Shown here piece by piece: positions 34,287-46,696 of a stretch of 64,000 nt of DNA (within the stretch, counting starts at the first letter, position 1; each line of letters opens with the position of its first letter). Made by a program: the position numbers and the translations under genes. The notes under the pieces are model-generated. The model saw nothing but the letters and a program-made list of their open reading frames with translations, searched no databases and was not told the DNA's origin. Source of the stretch: Phoebastria nigripes (taxonomy: Eukaryota > Chordata > Aves > Procellariiformes > Diomedeidae); NCBI GenBank assembly GCA_035582835.1, contig JAYKAV010002031.1:1123865-1187864 (forward strand). The letters are read 5' to 3'.

Positions 34287-37200
34287 GGAGTTTGAAAAAT
34301 AAGATCTCTTAGTAAACCCTTCCAGAAGGCAGTGAAAGATGATCAAGTCAGGCAAAACTGCTATTAAAGATGTCTCTCAGACTTAATGACTAATCATTGC
34401 TTGCTACTGTTAAGGGACAAATGGAATGTTTAGTTCTGTTCTTGTCTGAGCAGCTGACCAGCAAGGGGAGGAAGTTACTAAAGGAAAAAAGGAGTGTCCT
34501 GCTCACATGGATGACAAGATTAGATTAGATTCAGTTAGATTACTGGGAATCATAGAAAGGTCAGGGCCCCTCCTTGAGATGACTCCCACAGCTGCATTCA
34601 TAGTAATGATCCTGGTTTTTAGACTTCGCTGTGAATTTCTCTGAACTCCATCCTTCTTTAGGAGATTTCCTATTTGCAAAATATCTTATTTATCTGGATC
34701 TACAATTCATACTGTTAACAAGCATCCTGCGCCACTGGAATTAAAACCTGCTGGAATTTTTACATACAGAATTATACATTTAGCTTGTGAAATATTCCAC
34801 TCATTTGAGGCAGAAGCTGCAAATGGTACTTCCACTGGAAGAGAACCAAGGTCATATTCATACCAGGTGAGCTCACCTGCTTCAACTTGAAATAAAGAAC
34901 ATCCTACCAAATAAATGAGAAATGGAATTTTAAAGGTATGCATTATACCCCCTTCCTTTGTTCAAAAGTGATCCTGCCTTATAAGTGAGATGGATGTCAA
35001 CTGGTGCATGCCAGGTATTCTGATATCCATTATGTCTTTAATTATTGCGCCTTAAGAGTGTCAGGTGCTTTGTAAACAAATAAGGGGACAAGGCCTGAGG
35101 AACTGACAATCTAAATAGGTTACAAGAGTTAACATGATCTCTAGCAAAGCAGCCCAAAGTGCTAAGTAGAGAGATTGGCCACAGCTGATACAACACAACA
35201 GATCCCAGTTTCTGCCACAGTGATTTTCAGAAGAGAAAGAATGAACTCTATGTGAGGATGCAAATATTTGGTATCGCTCTCATTTTAGTCTGGGTAACAG
35301 GGTGCAGTCTGTTGGACCACTCTGAGATTAAAAGATTTGCAAGTATTCTTTGCCTTCAAGATTTGGCCTTTTGTAAAAGAAGCAGTGACTTAAGTAACCG
35401 ATGCAGGACTTAAACGGAGGCTCAGAAAATGTATATAAAATGGTTAAAAAAGAGAAAAGTACTACCCTTTTAATTAATGCACATTAATCCTTTTTTTCTA
35501 TGAAAGAAATCACTTCCCAGTATTTCCATTTTTTCTACCACAAGGTGTTGTTTCAAAATACTGTCTGAATCTGTTTTTAAAACCTAAATCAGACTATGAA
35601 AACATGTATGTTTAAGTACTTTGCTGAACTGCAGTCCACGTATATTTATTGATCTTTTAAAAACTATCCTGTGAATTTTTTTAAAATAACCAGCTTCAAT
35701 CTTAGTTCTGTGGAAGCTCACACAACTTATTGGCGGACATTTTCCAGAAAAACCTATACATAGAGAAAGATTAGGTACATGTCTCTTTCTGGACTTCAAC
35801 AACCACTATTGATACAGAAAACAAGTGGAAACAAAACATAGATAAAGAATGGAAATTGTGTGTTTTGGCAGACAGATCTGCATTACCTTATACATCATTA
35901 TTAATATTCATACTGTGCCCTGGGGTAGTCACACAATGGATCAAGAAAAATTTAAAAGGCATAACTTATCAGAGTCTTTTAATCTGTTTAAGAGATTTCA
36001 TTGAGTTATATTAAATTGGCAATGTCAAAATCCAGAGACTGCTACTTGTCTCTGACGAAGTTATCAAAATCAGATGAAAGAAAGCTGTGCTACAATTGTT
36101 AGGCAGGAAGCCTGGCCAGGTTTTCTGCCATACTTGCTGATGAAACAAAAGCTATAGCTTGTAGAGAACAATTGAATATTTCCATGTGTTATGCCAGTAA
36201 TAGCCTTCCCTGTAGAGAAGTGTCTCTTGCTTCCAGCTAACAGCAATGCTAGCTACCTAAAATCTGACAAATGGAGGGTGTTCAAAGTTGGCTAATTGGA
36301 ATCTCAGTAGTGTGGACGTGACTTTCGTTGCTTAAAGCTATGACAGTTCATCTATTCTCAATGGTAACTTAAATAGAAAGCACAGACTATTCTTTTGTCA
36401 TCCATTGCTATATAGCCACAAGTGCTTGCTGTCACAATTATCAATATACTCTAAACAGAATTATTGTGAAAATAGTTTCTATGCATTGTTGAAGAACTTG
36501 AGCTGGTTCAAAAAAGCCTCTCAAACATGAAGATAAAATAGTACGCTAAAACAGCTTCTATAATATTGTCTTGAAGCCTAAAAAGAAGATAAAATTGAAT
36601 CCAATTTTGGAAAGTTTAGGATTTGGGATTGTCAGAAGTATGCAGTAATTTCAATTTATTTTTGATTCTTAAAATAAATACCTTTCTGCAAAAGTACAAG
36701 TTGTAAGATATGGAGGAGCCACTCTTAATTACTCCATTTAGTACTATATTTACTCCTCAAATACGTGATAAATGTTGTCAATAACTGATTATTTACATTG
36801 ATTTTAGACTGGGCCGTATGTTCACTCCCCTGACTGCTCTCAGATGGGAATGTAAAATGGCAAATTAGCAGACAGCACACTCATCTGGATTATGCCGGTT
36901 GCACATGACAAGGAATCCTCATTAACATTTGGGAAAAGCACATTCACAGTCTTTTCAGCCTAATAAACACTGAAAAAACACCCCAGTAAGCTTGATTCTG
37001 TTCTCACTATTACTTCAATTAAGCAGTGTACTTAGTACATAGTTTAAACAGGTAAGTAAGCAACCTCTTTGAATTAAGGGCTCCATTTGAATGCCTGCAG
37101 TTTGTTATTTGCTTACATCAGACTTAAAGCAAGAAGATGTAGGAAACAGCTGTAGGAATCATACAGACAACATTTGGACTTCAGATAGTCTGATCAGTAA

Positions 37201-38404
37201 TAAACTAATGATATAAGATCATGGGTATGTATGTTTTCAGGATCAGCATCTTTCTATTGGTTAACTCCATTGAAGTCAACAGAGTTGAAGAAACCAAAGT
37301 GAAAATGTGAACTGGTATTTTCTTCTTGTAGCTTAAATGGGTTTCTTTAGTAAATCTCAGATGCCAGTCTGTTAAATTCAGAGTGTTCAGAAAATGGAAA
37401 AAAAACCTCCAACCTTTTTTTAAATGTAATTTTTACAATGATTTTAAGTGTTCTACAAATTAGTTATAGCAGACTTCCCAAAACTTTGGAAGAAAAGATG
37501 GGATAAACATAGCAAGAGACTCTTTACTGTCTATTCAAACTGAGCTCCCACTCAGAGACCTTACAAATCTTTTCCATAAATACGTTTTTATCAAATGCTG
37601 TGGCAAATCATTGCTGAATGTATTAACAATTCCAGTAACCACTTACGTATGCGAGTTCTTTTTCGTATGACTCATCACTATCAACATATCTCAAAAATGA
37701 AACCGAGAATAAAAAAGATTGAGTTGATTTGTAATTCAGAAGTCAGTCAGAAATAACTTTTTTAAAAACAGATTTTGAAACAGTAGAATTTGTCATAGTC
37801 TCAAACCAAAAAGCCTTCACCTCGTTCTAAAAAGCGTAAGTAAAATAAAAATTTCATATTTTGAAGGAGTATCTTGGCAAGCAGTGACTGAATAAAATAA
37901 CCTTATTTTACTAAGTCTTCACTATTTCAAGGCAGTTATTTCCACTCTCTGTTCAGCCTCCTCTGACTGCAGGACCAGTCAAAAACAAATCAATTCAGGG
38001 ATTTGACAAAAAGGGTACAGCAGTATTTCCTCCAGTTTCTCTGAGCTGGCTTGCTCAAAGGTCTGAATGTGACCTAATACATGGCAAGGCAGATTTCTTT
38101 TTATCGTATCTCCTTATTGTCCTTGCACATCCAGATGAAACTAAGACTAAAGACTCGATTCCAACTTGAGTTCCAACAGTAGTCCAACTTCCCTCAGCAT
38201 CTCTCAAGAAGCCAAACCACTGGTGATAAAAAGGTCATGTGAGGCAAAGCACTATATCTAAGCTGTTTCTGAGTGTGTTTGAGTCACATGCTTGAGGAGC
38301 ATTGCAAAAGTGAGCTGGCAAAGCTGCTGAGGATTATCCTAACCCTTCTGCATCTATGCTGATTAAATTCTGAAAGGCGCTCATGTTTGCAGAAGGCTCA
38401 GTCC

Positions 38405-38442
38405 TGTATGTATGTATGTGTGTGTGTGTGTGTACATATGTA
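38405..38442. repeat. TATG/TG microsatellite
   Basis: GTATGTATGTATG passing into a run of TG dinucleotides and then TACATATG. Likely length-polymorphic. Confidence 0.9.
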
Positions 38443-40760
38443 GGGATTCATTCCAGAGATCACTGGCATATAAAATACAAGTTTATATTTATTGTCCACT
38501 CTCTTATAACATGCGTACGCATTTACACCTGCAATGCCAGGATCTAAAATAAAGGTACGTGAAAGTACTAGGTCTGATGCTAATCTACTTTTGACCATGT
38601 TATGGGGCTGTAAATGGGGGGTAAATCTCAGCTAAGCAGATCTGTTTAAAGACTCCTTTTCATTGCTCACAGGTGTCCAAGACTTCATGTGAATTAGAAT
38701 CAGGCCCCACCAAAAAACAGGACAGTACATATTCAGATGACTAATAACCATGGTTTCAATGCATGTCAACATCCATATGGAGGTAAATTCATAATGTAAT
38801 TAAAACAGTTCAGAAATTCAGAAAGTGAAACACAATATTTGCAGTTTGATTCACAGAAAGCCAGATTTAAAAGTGTTATTTTTCTCATCTCATAGAAAAC
38901 CTTATATATATTTTTTGAAGAAGTGTCTACATAAGCATCTTTTTTGTATAGTTCATGAAAATAACAGAGGAGTAAGGCCATTTATTAACTGGAACCTGAC
39001 AGCATGTACACATGTGGTGTTATTTGCATAATAATTCAATTTAACTTCTGTGGAACTACAGACATGAGCAAGTGGCTCATGTCTTTAAAAGTTCTTAAGA
39101 TCAACCTGTGCCTGTTTTCCTCCTTCAGTATTGTTAAATTTGGCGCAATGTAACCACATGTGAGTACTGGGCTGCGTAAGTATAAATGAAGGGCTGATGC
39201 TCCTTCACATATTGGTTTATACTGTAAAATAATCTTTCCTAACTTATAAAAATTCAAGAAAGAATGACCCAAGGCATGATATTTTCATTACATTAAAAAT
39301 CTAACAAAAAAACCTAAATCCACTTTAAAAAGAAAGTAAGAATATGTGCACTCAGTTAAATGCCACAGTAGTGATTTGGCAAGGTAATGGAAAAAGCAGT
39401 GCTTCTGTTTGTAGAAGTTACTATTCTGCAAGTAATTTTTACTATTTTTGTTATTATTTTGCTATTTATTCTCTAGAATTTAGATTAGAAAATTTGCATT
39501 TTTATTCTTTTACATTCTCCTAAAGAAAATCAGACATATGTGTCTCCTGCAGTGGAGATGTACACAATATACAGGACTTCCATTTTGCTTTTTTTATTTA
39601 ACTAATACTATCACAGAAACTTTTTAGCTTTGGATGAAAAATCACATCTCAATGACTTTACAGAATGTCAAGAACTGTTAGGTTAATATAACAGATTCTT
39701 AGCTGCTTGCTTTTATTCTCCTGTGTATAGCTCTCACTACCCCTATTTTCCTTCATTTGATCATAACACTAGTAATAAAACTTCACTTCACCTTAATAAA
39801 ATGGAGTCAGAGCACCTCATTTCATATATTTCTATTTTATTTTAAATAGACACTGATTACTGATCTGAAAACATACCATCCTATACTGTTGTACCTTTCT
39901 GCGTCATTTTTCCATTTATAGCCATTGTTGACTGTGATGGAATTATACTAGCAAAACAATATGATCCCATCCTTGAGAAGGTGTCTCTCTGCTAGGTCAA
40001 ACAATTTGCCATAATGAAAATTGCAAAAAGAAAATAAGTGCATTCACCAAACAGTCAAGAACACTGGCCTTTCTTCTCCATGCCTCATGATAACAGATTG
40101 GCCTTGCCAACTTCCATCACAAAAACATTTTCATCTGTAGAAGATCTTATAATTCTTGTTTTGAGTGATTGCTTTTAGATGACACATAGCAATAAATATG
40201 AACTTTATTTTATTTAGTGACTAGCGCTTCTGAAAGACTGCAAGCCAACTAGAGCAGCAGAATATTGAATACATAAAACTGCTATTAAAGAAGGTTAAGG
40301 CTGTGTCATAAACTATCTAAAATGTTATTATTATTTCAAACGCAAGCTGATATGTTGGTGTACTGTTGGGAGAAAAGAAGAGGATACAACAGCAGGAGTG
40401 AAAGCACAGTCAGTCAGAAAAAGTCACTGTAATAATGACTTTGGGATGACTTCAATACAAACAAGAGCAGATCCACTGTGGGTTACAGGGTCTACACCAA
40501 TGATACCATATCAAAGTCATTCAACTCCCAAGTCACAGGAGATTTTTTTTTTCAACTAACATTCTAGAAGACACAAGGATTGGCCTCATTTGCAATGAAT
40601 ACAATGTGAACAAGAGACATAATTCGGGAACTGAAAGTTAAACATTTCTTTTGTCTTTTCTGTCTCCATTACTAATGATTTTACAGCTGGGATGTAGTTG
40701 ATGGTGTTTATGCAGAACAGAAAGCAGGAAGGTCCTATTCAGTCCACAGATACATAATTC

Positions 40761-40794
40761 AGTTGTATTAACAAGTACAACTTGTTATACAACT
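40761..40794. repeat. 34-nt imperfect inverted repeat
   Basis: AGTTGTATTAACAAGT at 40761-40776 pairs with AACTTGTTATACAACT at 40779-40794, with a single-base bulge in each arm. Confidence 0.5.
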
Positions 40795-41017
40795 TTACCA
40801 TTCAACTAACATAATGCCTATGTACACATGCACTCCTCTCCCACTCCCCAGCAGCATGCTAAAGCACAACATTTCCAGGGTTCTTTGGTTCTTAAAGCCT
40901 TAAAAATGGTGTTGGGCAACCATCAGTGTCACAGAAGCATGTTCCCAGACCCCTGCTGTGTGTATCTTCATTTGCCCCCATGAAAGTAGGCTCATCTCTG
41001 CCTTTCAATACTGACTT

Positions 41018-43425
41018 AGAATCATAGAATCATAAAGGTTGGAAAGGACCTCTAAGATCATCGAGTCCAACCGTCAACCCTACACCACCATGCCCACTAA
41101 ACCATGTCCCTAAGCGCCACATCTACACATCTTTTAAATACCTCCAGGGATGGTGACTCAACCACTTCCCTGGGCAGCCTCTTCCAATGCTTGACCACTC
41201 TTGCAGTAAAGAAATTTTTCCTAATGTCCAATCTAAACCTCCCCTGGCGCAACTTGAGGCCATTTCCTCTTGTCCTATTGCTAGTTGCTTGGGAGAAGAG
41301 ACAGACACCCACCTCACTCCAACCTCCTTTCAGGTAGTTGTATAGCGCGATAAGGTCTCCCCTGAGCCTCCTCTTCTCCAGACTAAACAGTCCCAGTTCC
41401 CTCAGCCGCCCCTCATAAGACTTGTTCTCCAGACCCTTCACCAGCTTTGTTGCTCTTCTCTGGACACGCTCCAGAACCTCAATGTCCTTCTTGTAGTGAG
41501 GGGCCCAAAACCGAACACAGTATTCGAGGTGCGGCCTCACCAGTGCCGAGTACAGGGGGACAATCATTTCCCTACTCCTGCTGGCCACACTATTTCTGAT
41601 ACAGGCCAGGATGCCGTTGGCCTTCTTGGCCACCTGGGCACACTGTTGGCTCATGTTCAGCCGGCTGTCAACCAGCACCCCCAGGTCCTTTTCTGCCAGG
41701 CAGCTTTCCAGCCACTCTTCCCCAAGNCTGTAGTGTTGCATGGGGTTGTTGTGACCCAAGTGCAGGACCCGGCACTTAGCCTTGTTGAATCTCATACAAT
41801 TGGCCTCGGCCCATTGATCCAGCCTGTCCAGATCCCTCTGCAGAGCCTTCCTACCCTCGAGCAGACCAACACTCCAGCCCAACTTGGTGTCGTCTGCAAA
41901 CTGACTGAGGGAGCACTCAATCCCCTCATCCAGATTGTTGATAAAGATATTAAACAAGACTGGCCCCAAAATGGAGCCCTGGGGAATACTGCTTGTGACC
42001 GGCCGCCAACTGGATTTAGCTCCATTCACCACAACTCTCTGGGCCCGGCCGTCCAGCCAGTTTTTTACCCAGTGAAGAGTACACCTGTCCGAGAGCCGCC
42101 AGCTTCTCTAGGAGAATGCTGTGGGAGACAGTGTCGAAGGCTTTACTGAAGTCCAGGTAGACCACATCCACAGCCTTTCCCTCATCCACTAGGCGGGTCA
42201 CCTGGTCAGAGAAGGAGATCAGGTTGGTCAAGCAGGACCTGCCTTTCATGAACCCATGCTGGCTGGGCCTGATCCCCTGGTTGTCCCGCACATGGCTTGC
42301 GAGCGCCCCCAAGATGAACCGCTCCATAATCTTCCCCGGCACNGAGGTCAGGCTGATAGGCCTGTAGTTCCCCGGATCCTCCTTCCATCCCTTCTTGTAG
42401 ATGGGCATCACATTGGCAAGCCTCCAGTCATCCGGGACCTCCCCCGTTAACCAGGACTGCTGATAAATGATGGAGAGTGGCTTGGCAAGCTCCTCCGCCA
42501 GCTCCCTCAGTACTCTCGGGTGGATCCCATCCGGCCCCATGGACTTGTGAGCGTCCAGGTGGCATAGCAGGTCGTTAACTGCTTCCTCTTGGATTATGGG
42601 GTTTTTTTCTGCTCTCTGTCCCTGTCTTCCAGCTCAGGGAGCTGAATACCCTGAGGGTGACTGGTCTGACTATTAAAGACTGAGGCAAAGAAGGCATTAA
42701 GTACCTCAGCCTTTTCCTCATCCTCAGTGGCAACGTTCCCCCCCGCATCCAATAAAGGATGGAGGTTCTCCTTGGCTCTCTTTTTGTCATTAATATATTT
42801 GTAAAAACATTTTTTGTTGTTTCTTACAGTGGCCAGATTGAGTTCTAGCCGGGCTTTTGCCTTTCTGATTTCCTCTCTGCACGACCTAATGAGATCCCTG
42901 TACTCTTCTTGAGTTGCCTGCCCCTTCTTCCAAGAGTGGTAAACTCTCCTTTTTTTCCTGAGTCCCAGCAAAAGCTCCCTGTTCAGCCAGGCCGGTCGTC
43001 TTCCCTGCCAATTCTTCCTACAGCACACGGGGACAGCCTGCTCCTGCACCTTTAAGACTTCCTTCTTGAAGAATGTCCAGCCTTCCTGGGCCCCTTTGCC
43101 CTTCAGGACTGTCTCCCAAGGGACTCTCTCAACCAGTGTCCTGAACAGGCCAAAGTCCGCCCTCCGGAAGTCCATGGTAGCGGTTTTGCTGACCCCCCTC
43201 CTTACTTCACCAAGAATTGAGAATTCTATCATTTCATGGTCGCTAAGCCCAAGNCGGCCTCCGACCACCACATCTCCCACCAGTCCTTCTCTGTTTGTAA
43301 ACAGCAGGTCAAGTGAGGCACNTCCCCTGGTAGGCTGACTTACCAGCTGTGTCAGGAAGTTGTCTTCCACACACTCCAGGAACCTCCTAGACTGTTTCCT
43401 CTCTGCAGTGTTGTATTTCCTTCAG
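41018..43425 (-). mobile_element. CR1 LINE, 5'-truncated
   Basis: A non-LTR retrotransposon lies on the minus strand. Its 3' end reads AACCTTTATGATTCTATGATTCT and stops near 41018, which is the typical CR1 terminus with an ATTCTATG repeat and no poly-A. Upstream of it lie the ORF2 reverse transcriptase and the C-terminal end of the endonuclease. Similarity to CR1 stops near 43425, so about 2.4 kb of a roughly 4.5-kb element remains, which is normal 5' truncation. I could not identify a target-site duplication. Four ambiguous bases (41727, 42343, 43254, 43322) fall inside. Confidence 0.95.
41097..43370 (-). pseudogene. CR1 ORF2 remnant: endonuclease C-terminus and reverse transcriptase
   Basis: Three open stretches in series encode parts of CR1 ORF2. 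43370-42594 holds the end of the endonuclease (LDLLFTNREG, then LSDHEMIEF) and the linker. 42540 to about 42090 holds the first reverse-transcriptase blocks, including GPDGIHPRVL, NYRPISLT, QHGF and YLDFSKAFDTV. 42032-41097 holds [12 protein letters not shown], the catalytic FADD at about 41889-41900, and the C-terminal region. The reading frame breaks twice: at an A run on the minus strand (42602-42608), which causes a stop, and again near 42090 between the SKAFDTV block and the VNG block. The N-terminal endonuclease half is missing. The element cannot make a working ORF2 protein, though its catalytic motifs are well preserved, so it is not very old. Confidence 0.92.
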
Positions 43426-46400
43426 CTACTTCAGCACTAGCTGGTAGGAAAATATGCATTGTTTACCTCTTCCACAAAGTTGAGGAGAAGCCTTTTACAC
43501 GGACAGAAGCCTTCATACTTTCACAGAGCTTGGCCAGAATAGAGCCTAGTCCAGACATTTTTTCTAGCGCATTTTAAAGATCGTGATATTCCAAATCCCC
43601 ATCCAGGACTCAAACCCCAAAGACACAGCACCCTGGTCCTCACCTTAGGTAGCACTTTGCCTTCACATTTAGCTTGTGAATGGTCCTACTCTTTCAGTGA
43701 AATTTGACCTATGAACTGTACACTCGATCCTTAAGCAACAGGAACTTTTTAATTAATTTGTGGAAAAAAATAGTGCAAAAGACTTGCCATCCTTTTCAAA
43801 TTATGCTACNAACTAATCCCCCAACCTTGTAAGCCTACCTACCACTTCTTATAGGTGGTTAGGAAAAGCCTAAAGAGCTTGGGCAGATTTATGGCTGCAC
43901 AGCCAGCCAGGAGGAGTTTCAGGGTGTGCAGCCTCTTCTTGATAGCACTGCTGAGTTCAGCATACATCTGACTCTGTTGAGATTTAAAAAAACAAAGTAG
44001 GTAATTCCACACAGGATTTGGGAAAGTGCCATCCCTTTTTGGAGCATTCATAGCCATTACCTGATGGATAACATGGGAAGTTTGCTATTCTCAAAGGACA
44101 TCAACAAGAATTAAACTTTTAACAGCTAGACAGCTTTCTGGGCTTTCAGCGAAGAGGAGGCACCATTCTGGGGTGGATATTTGGAGGAAAGAAGCCTCAA
44201 ATTTTGACCTTTAAATAGAGTCAGATATGGCTGCACCCAGCCTTCTTCATCAGGAACTATATTCTCAGCTTGTTTGTTTTTCTGCTTTGCTCCAGCTTTT
44301 GATTTCAATTCCATTCCCTGTCACTTGTGAGGATGTCTGACGGTGAAACATAGCAAAAGAAAAGCCAATATTCAAAGGTTGGGTTTTCCAGAATGGATTA
44401 CAGTTGTAAAAAATCCAAAAACATTGATCAGGTGACTGCAGTTAATATTACACAATTAATGAACACAACAATGAAGGCCTTCTGTACCAAGTTATTTAAT
44501 CTATATCCATTTTATGCAACCTTATGCTCACAGGGAGAAAAAATGTCTCCTTTTCCTTAGCTAGCTTTGGTCATTAATGTAACTTAAACAATCTCATGGG
44601 CTTTATTTAGTCACTTCATCAACCTCTGGAGTCCAAGCAGAGTGAAGGCATTGCACTCAAGAGTTCCCAGATATACCCTGGTGAGGTAGCTACTATTTCT
44701 AGAAACCTCTCCAGACAGCCAGAGTACATAGCTGAACTCCTTGTCCACTGGACTTGGTAGTGACCCTTCAGGAGCATTTGTGATTTAATCAGCGTTTTCC
44801 AGAAATCTCCACTGGAAGATGTCCACTCATCCAGTTCACAGAAAATTTACATGGTAAATATAACTCACAAATATATAAAAATATAATGTTGTATGCACTT
44901 CACTGTCTTCATTTTCTCACCACTGGCTGGGATAAAGCCCAATGGAGTAACCCATGGTCTTTCTATGACCATGGAGCTTTTTCAGCCTATATCTTGCTTA
45001 GTAGCCTTGGCTGGTCCTGCAGCTAAATCAGATCCTACTGTGGCACCTCTGTTCTTCATCTCTCGAGACACCATTTACTGGATTTTTTTTAGATGAGTCT
45101 CCAAATTAGTAATTTATCCAAATTTTCTGTTTGGCAAATTTCCATTGTTCCAAACTCAAAATGCTTCCTTGCAAGCTGTCCCTATCAAACAACTTTGCCA
45201 GCCACCTTGTTCCCCACATCTTTCCACCTTAATAATCTTCTCATTAAGCATTAACTAACATCAGCTACCTCTGTTAAGGGAAAAATATGCTAAAACCTAT
45301 TTTAGCAATTTGGTTTACTCATTCATACTGCCAAATAAAATATAGCAATTTTATACCTTCACTATATCTTTGAAACTACATAATTGTCCAACCAGTCATA
45401 GATANAAGTTTTTCAGTTAATGTTGATGGGCATTGGCTCAAACATTGAAAGATCACTGAAAGAATCAATCAAACTACTGAACAGATGATTTCTGCACAAT
45501 AGTGCTATTGTAGCCATGATGGTTTGTGGGTATAAGAGAGAAGATGATGATACTTGTAACTACTGTAATGAAAAATGTAAATGGGAATTATTTCTAGCCT
45601 GTGTGAAATACAAACTATATTTATTAACTAAGTTATATGGCTTGCAGAATGACTTACGATTTATATGTGAATCGTACATCTGGTTGAAATATCTGAAATT
45701 CACAATCTGATAATCTGCTGACTGTGAAACTCTGTTTTGGCTTGGATTGTGAATAAATAATATGTTTCAATTTTCTTCCACCCAATGCCCCAAAGAGCTG
45801 AAAACAGGGTAAAATTAATTAAATAAATAATTTCTGCTACCTATTTGCTTACGTTAACACTAATCACATTGTAAAGTATTTTTTTTTCTTCCAGTTTACT
45901 AGCTGGTGGATTTTTTTCTCTCTGCTTTTGTATCTCCTTGAGTTTTGCAATCCAGGGATCCTGGAAAGTGAAGCCTATTCTGTGGCTGTAAAACTGACAT
46001 TTACAGTAGAAATTTGCTACATCTACTTTGCTCAAAAAGAACTCCCCCACAAGAGAACAGAACATCTGAATGGCATCTTCAACACCTTGGCATATCTAGT
46101 ATTACTGTAATCTAGTGCCAGACACTGAAAGAATTAATTACCCAGTACCGCAGTACTGAAAACATGATTATAACAAGCAGATAAATGTCATGTACACAGA
46201 CATGATGTGGTAACAACTTTCTGCTTTGATAATGATGTAGATTTGAACCGCAATCTAGAAGTAGAGATCATGAGGGTTTTTCTTTGCCTTCCTCTGTGGA
46301 AAGTCTACCTCCATACAGAAAAAAACAAGCTAATTTTTTTTTTTTTCTGGTGACCTCTTTTCTTTCTGTTTCTATCATCAGTATATGTTCTACAATATGG

Positions 46401-46548
46401 GAAGGAATTTGGATGAGAAAAATGTTTCTCCTTCTTTAAAAGTACTAAATCTCTAGTTTATAAATAAAATAGATTTTTAATCTCTAAATCTCTATTTTTT
46501 GTAAATCAAATATCTTTATCACTATACCATATTATTTTTGTTATGATG
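43426..46548. other. Intergenic, between two CR1 copies
   Basis: AT-rich sequence with no recognised gene or element. Two ambiguous bases occur at 43810 and 45405, and a poly-T run near 46335. Confidence 0.6.
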
Positions 46549-46696
46549 CCCCGTCCCTGGAAACATTCAAGGTCAGGTTGGACGGGGCTCTGAGCAACCT
46601 GACCTAGTTGAAGATGTCCCTGCCCATGGCAGGGGNGTTGGACTAGATGACCTTTAAAGGTCCCTTCCAACCCAAACTATTCTATGATTCTATGAT
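46549..46696 (+). mobile_element. CR1 3' tail fragment
   Basis: About 150 bases of the CR1 3' untranslated end on the plus strand. It includes CCTGGAAACATTCAAGGTCAG, GTTGGACTAGATGACC, CCCTTCCAACCC and the terminal ATTCTATGATTCTATGAT. No coding part remains. Orientation is opposite to the CR1 at 41-43.4 kb. One ambiguous base lies at 46636. Confidence 0.95.

Larger units (their letters stand above)
28940..41017. other. Intergenic, no gene recognised
   Basis: About 12 kb of AT-rich sequence with no supported exon or intact element. It contains two adjacent hairpins near 34.25 kb, a TG microsatellite near 38.4 kb and a long inverted repeat near 40.78 kb. The open frames are short and show no recognisable domain. 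Confidence 0.6.

Noticed and set aside
41496..42149. 217-residue plus-strand open frame
   Set aside because: Antisense shadow of the CR1 reverse transcriptase.
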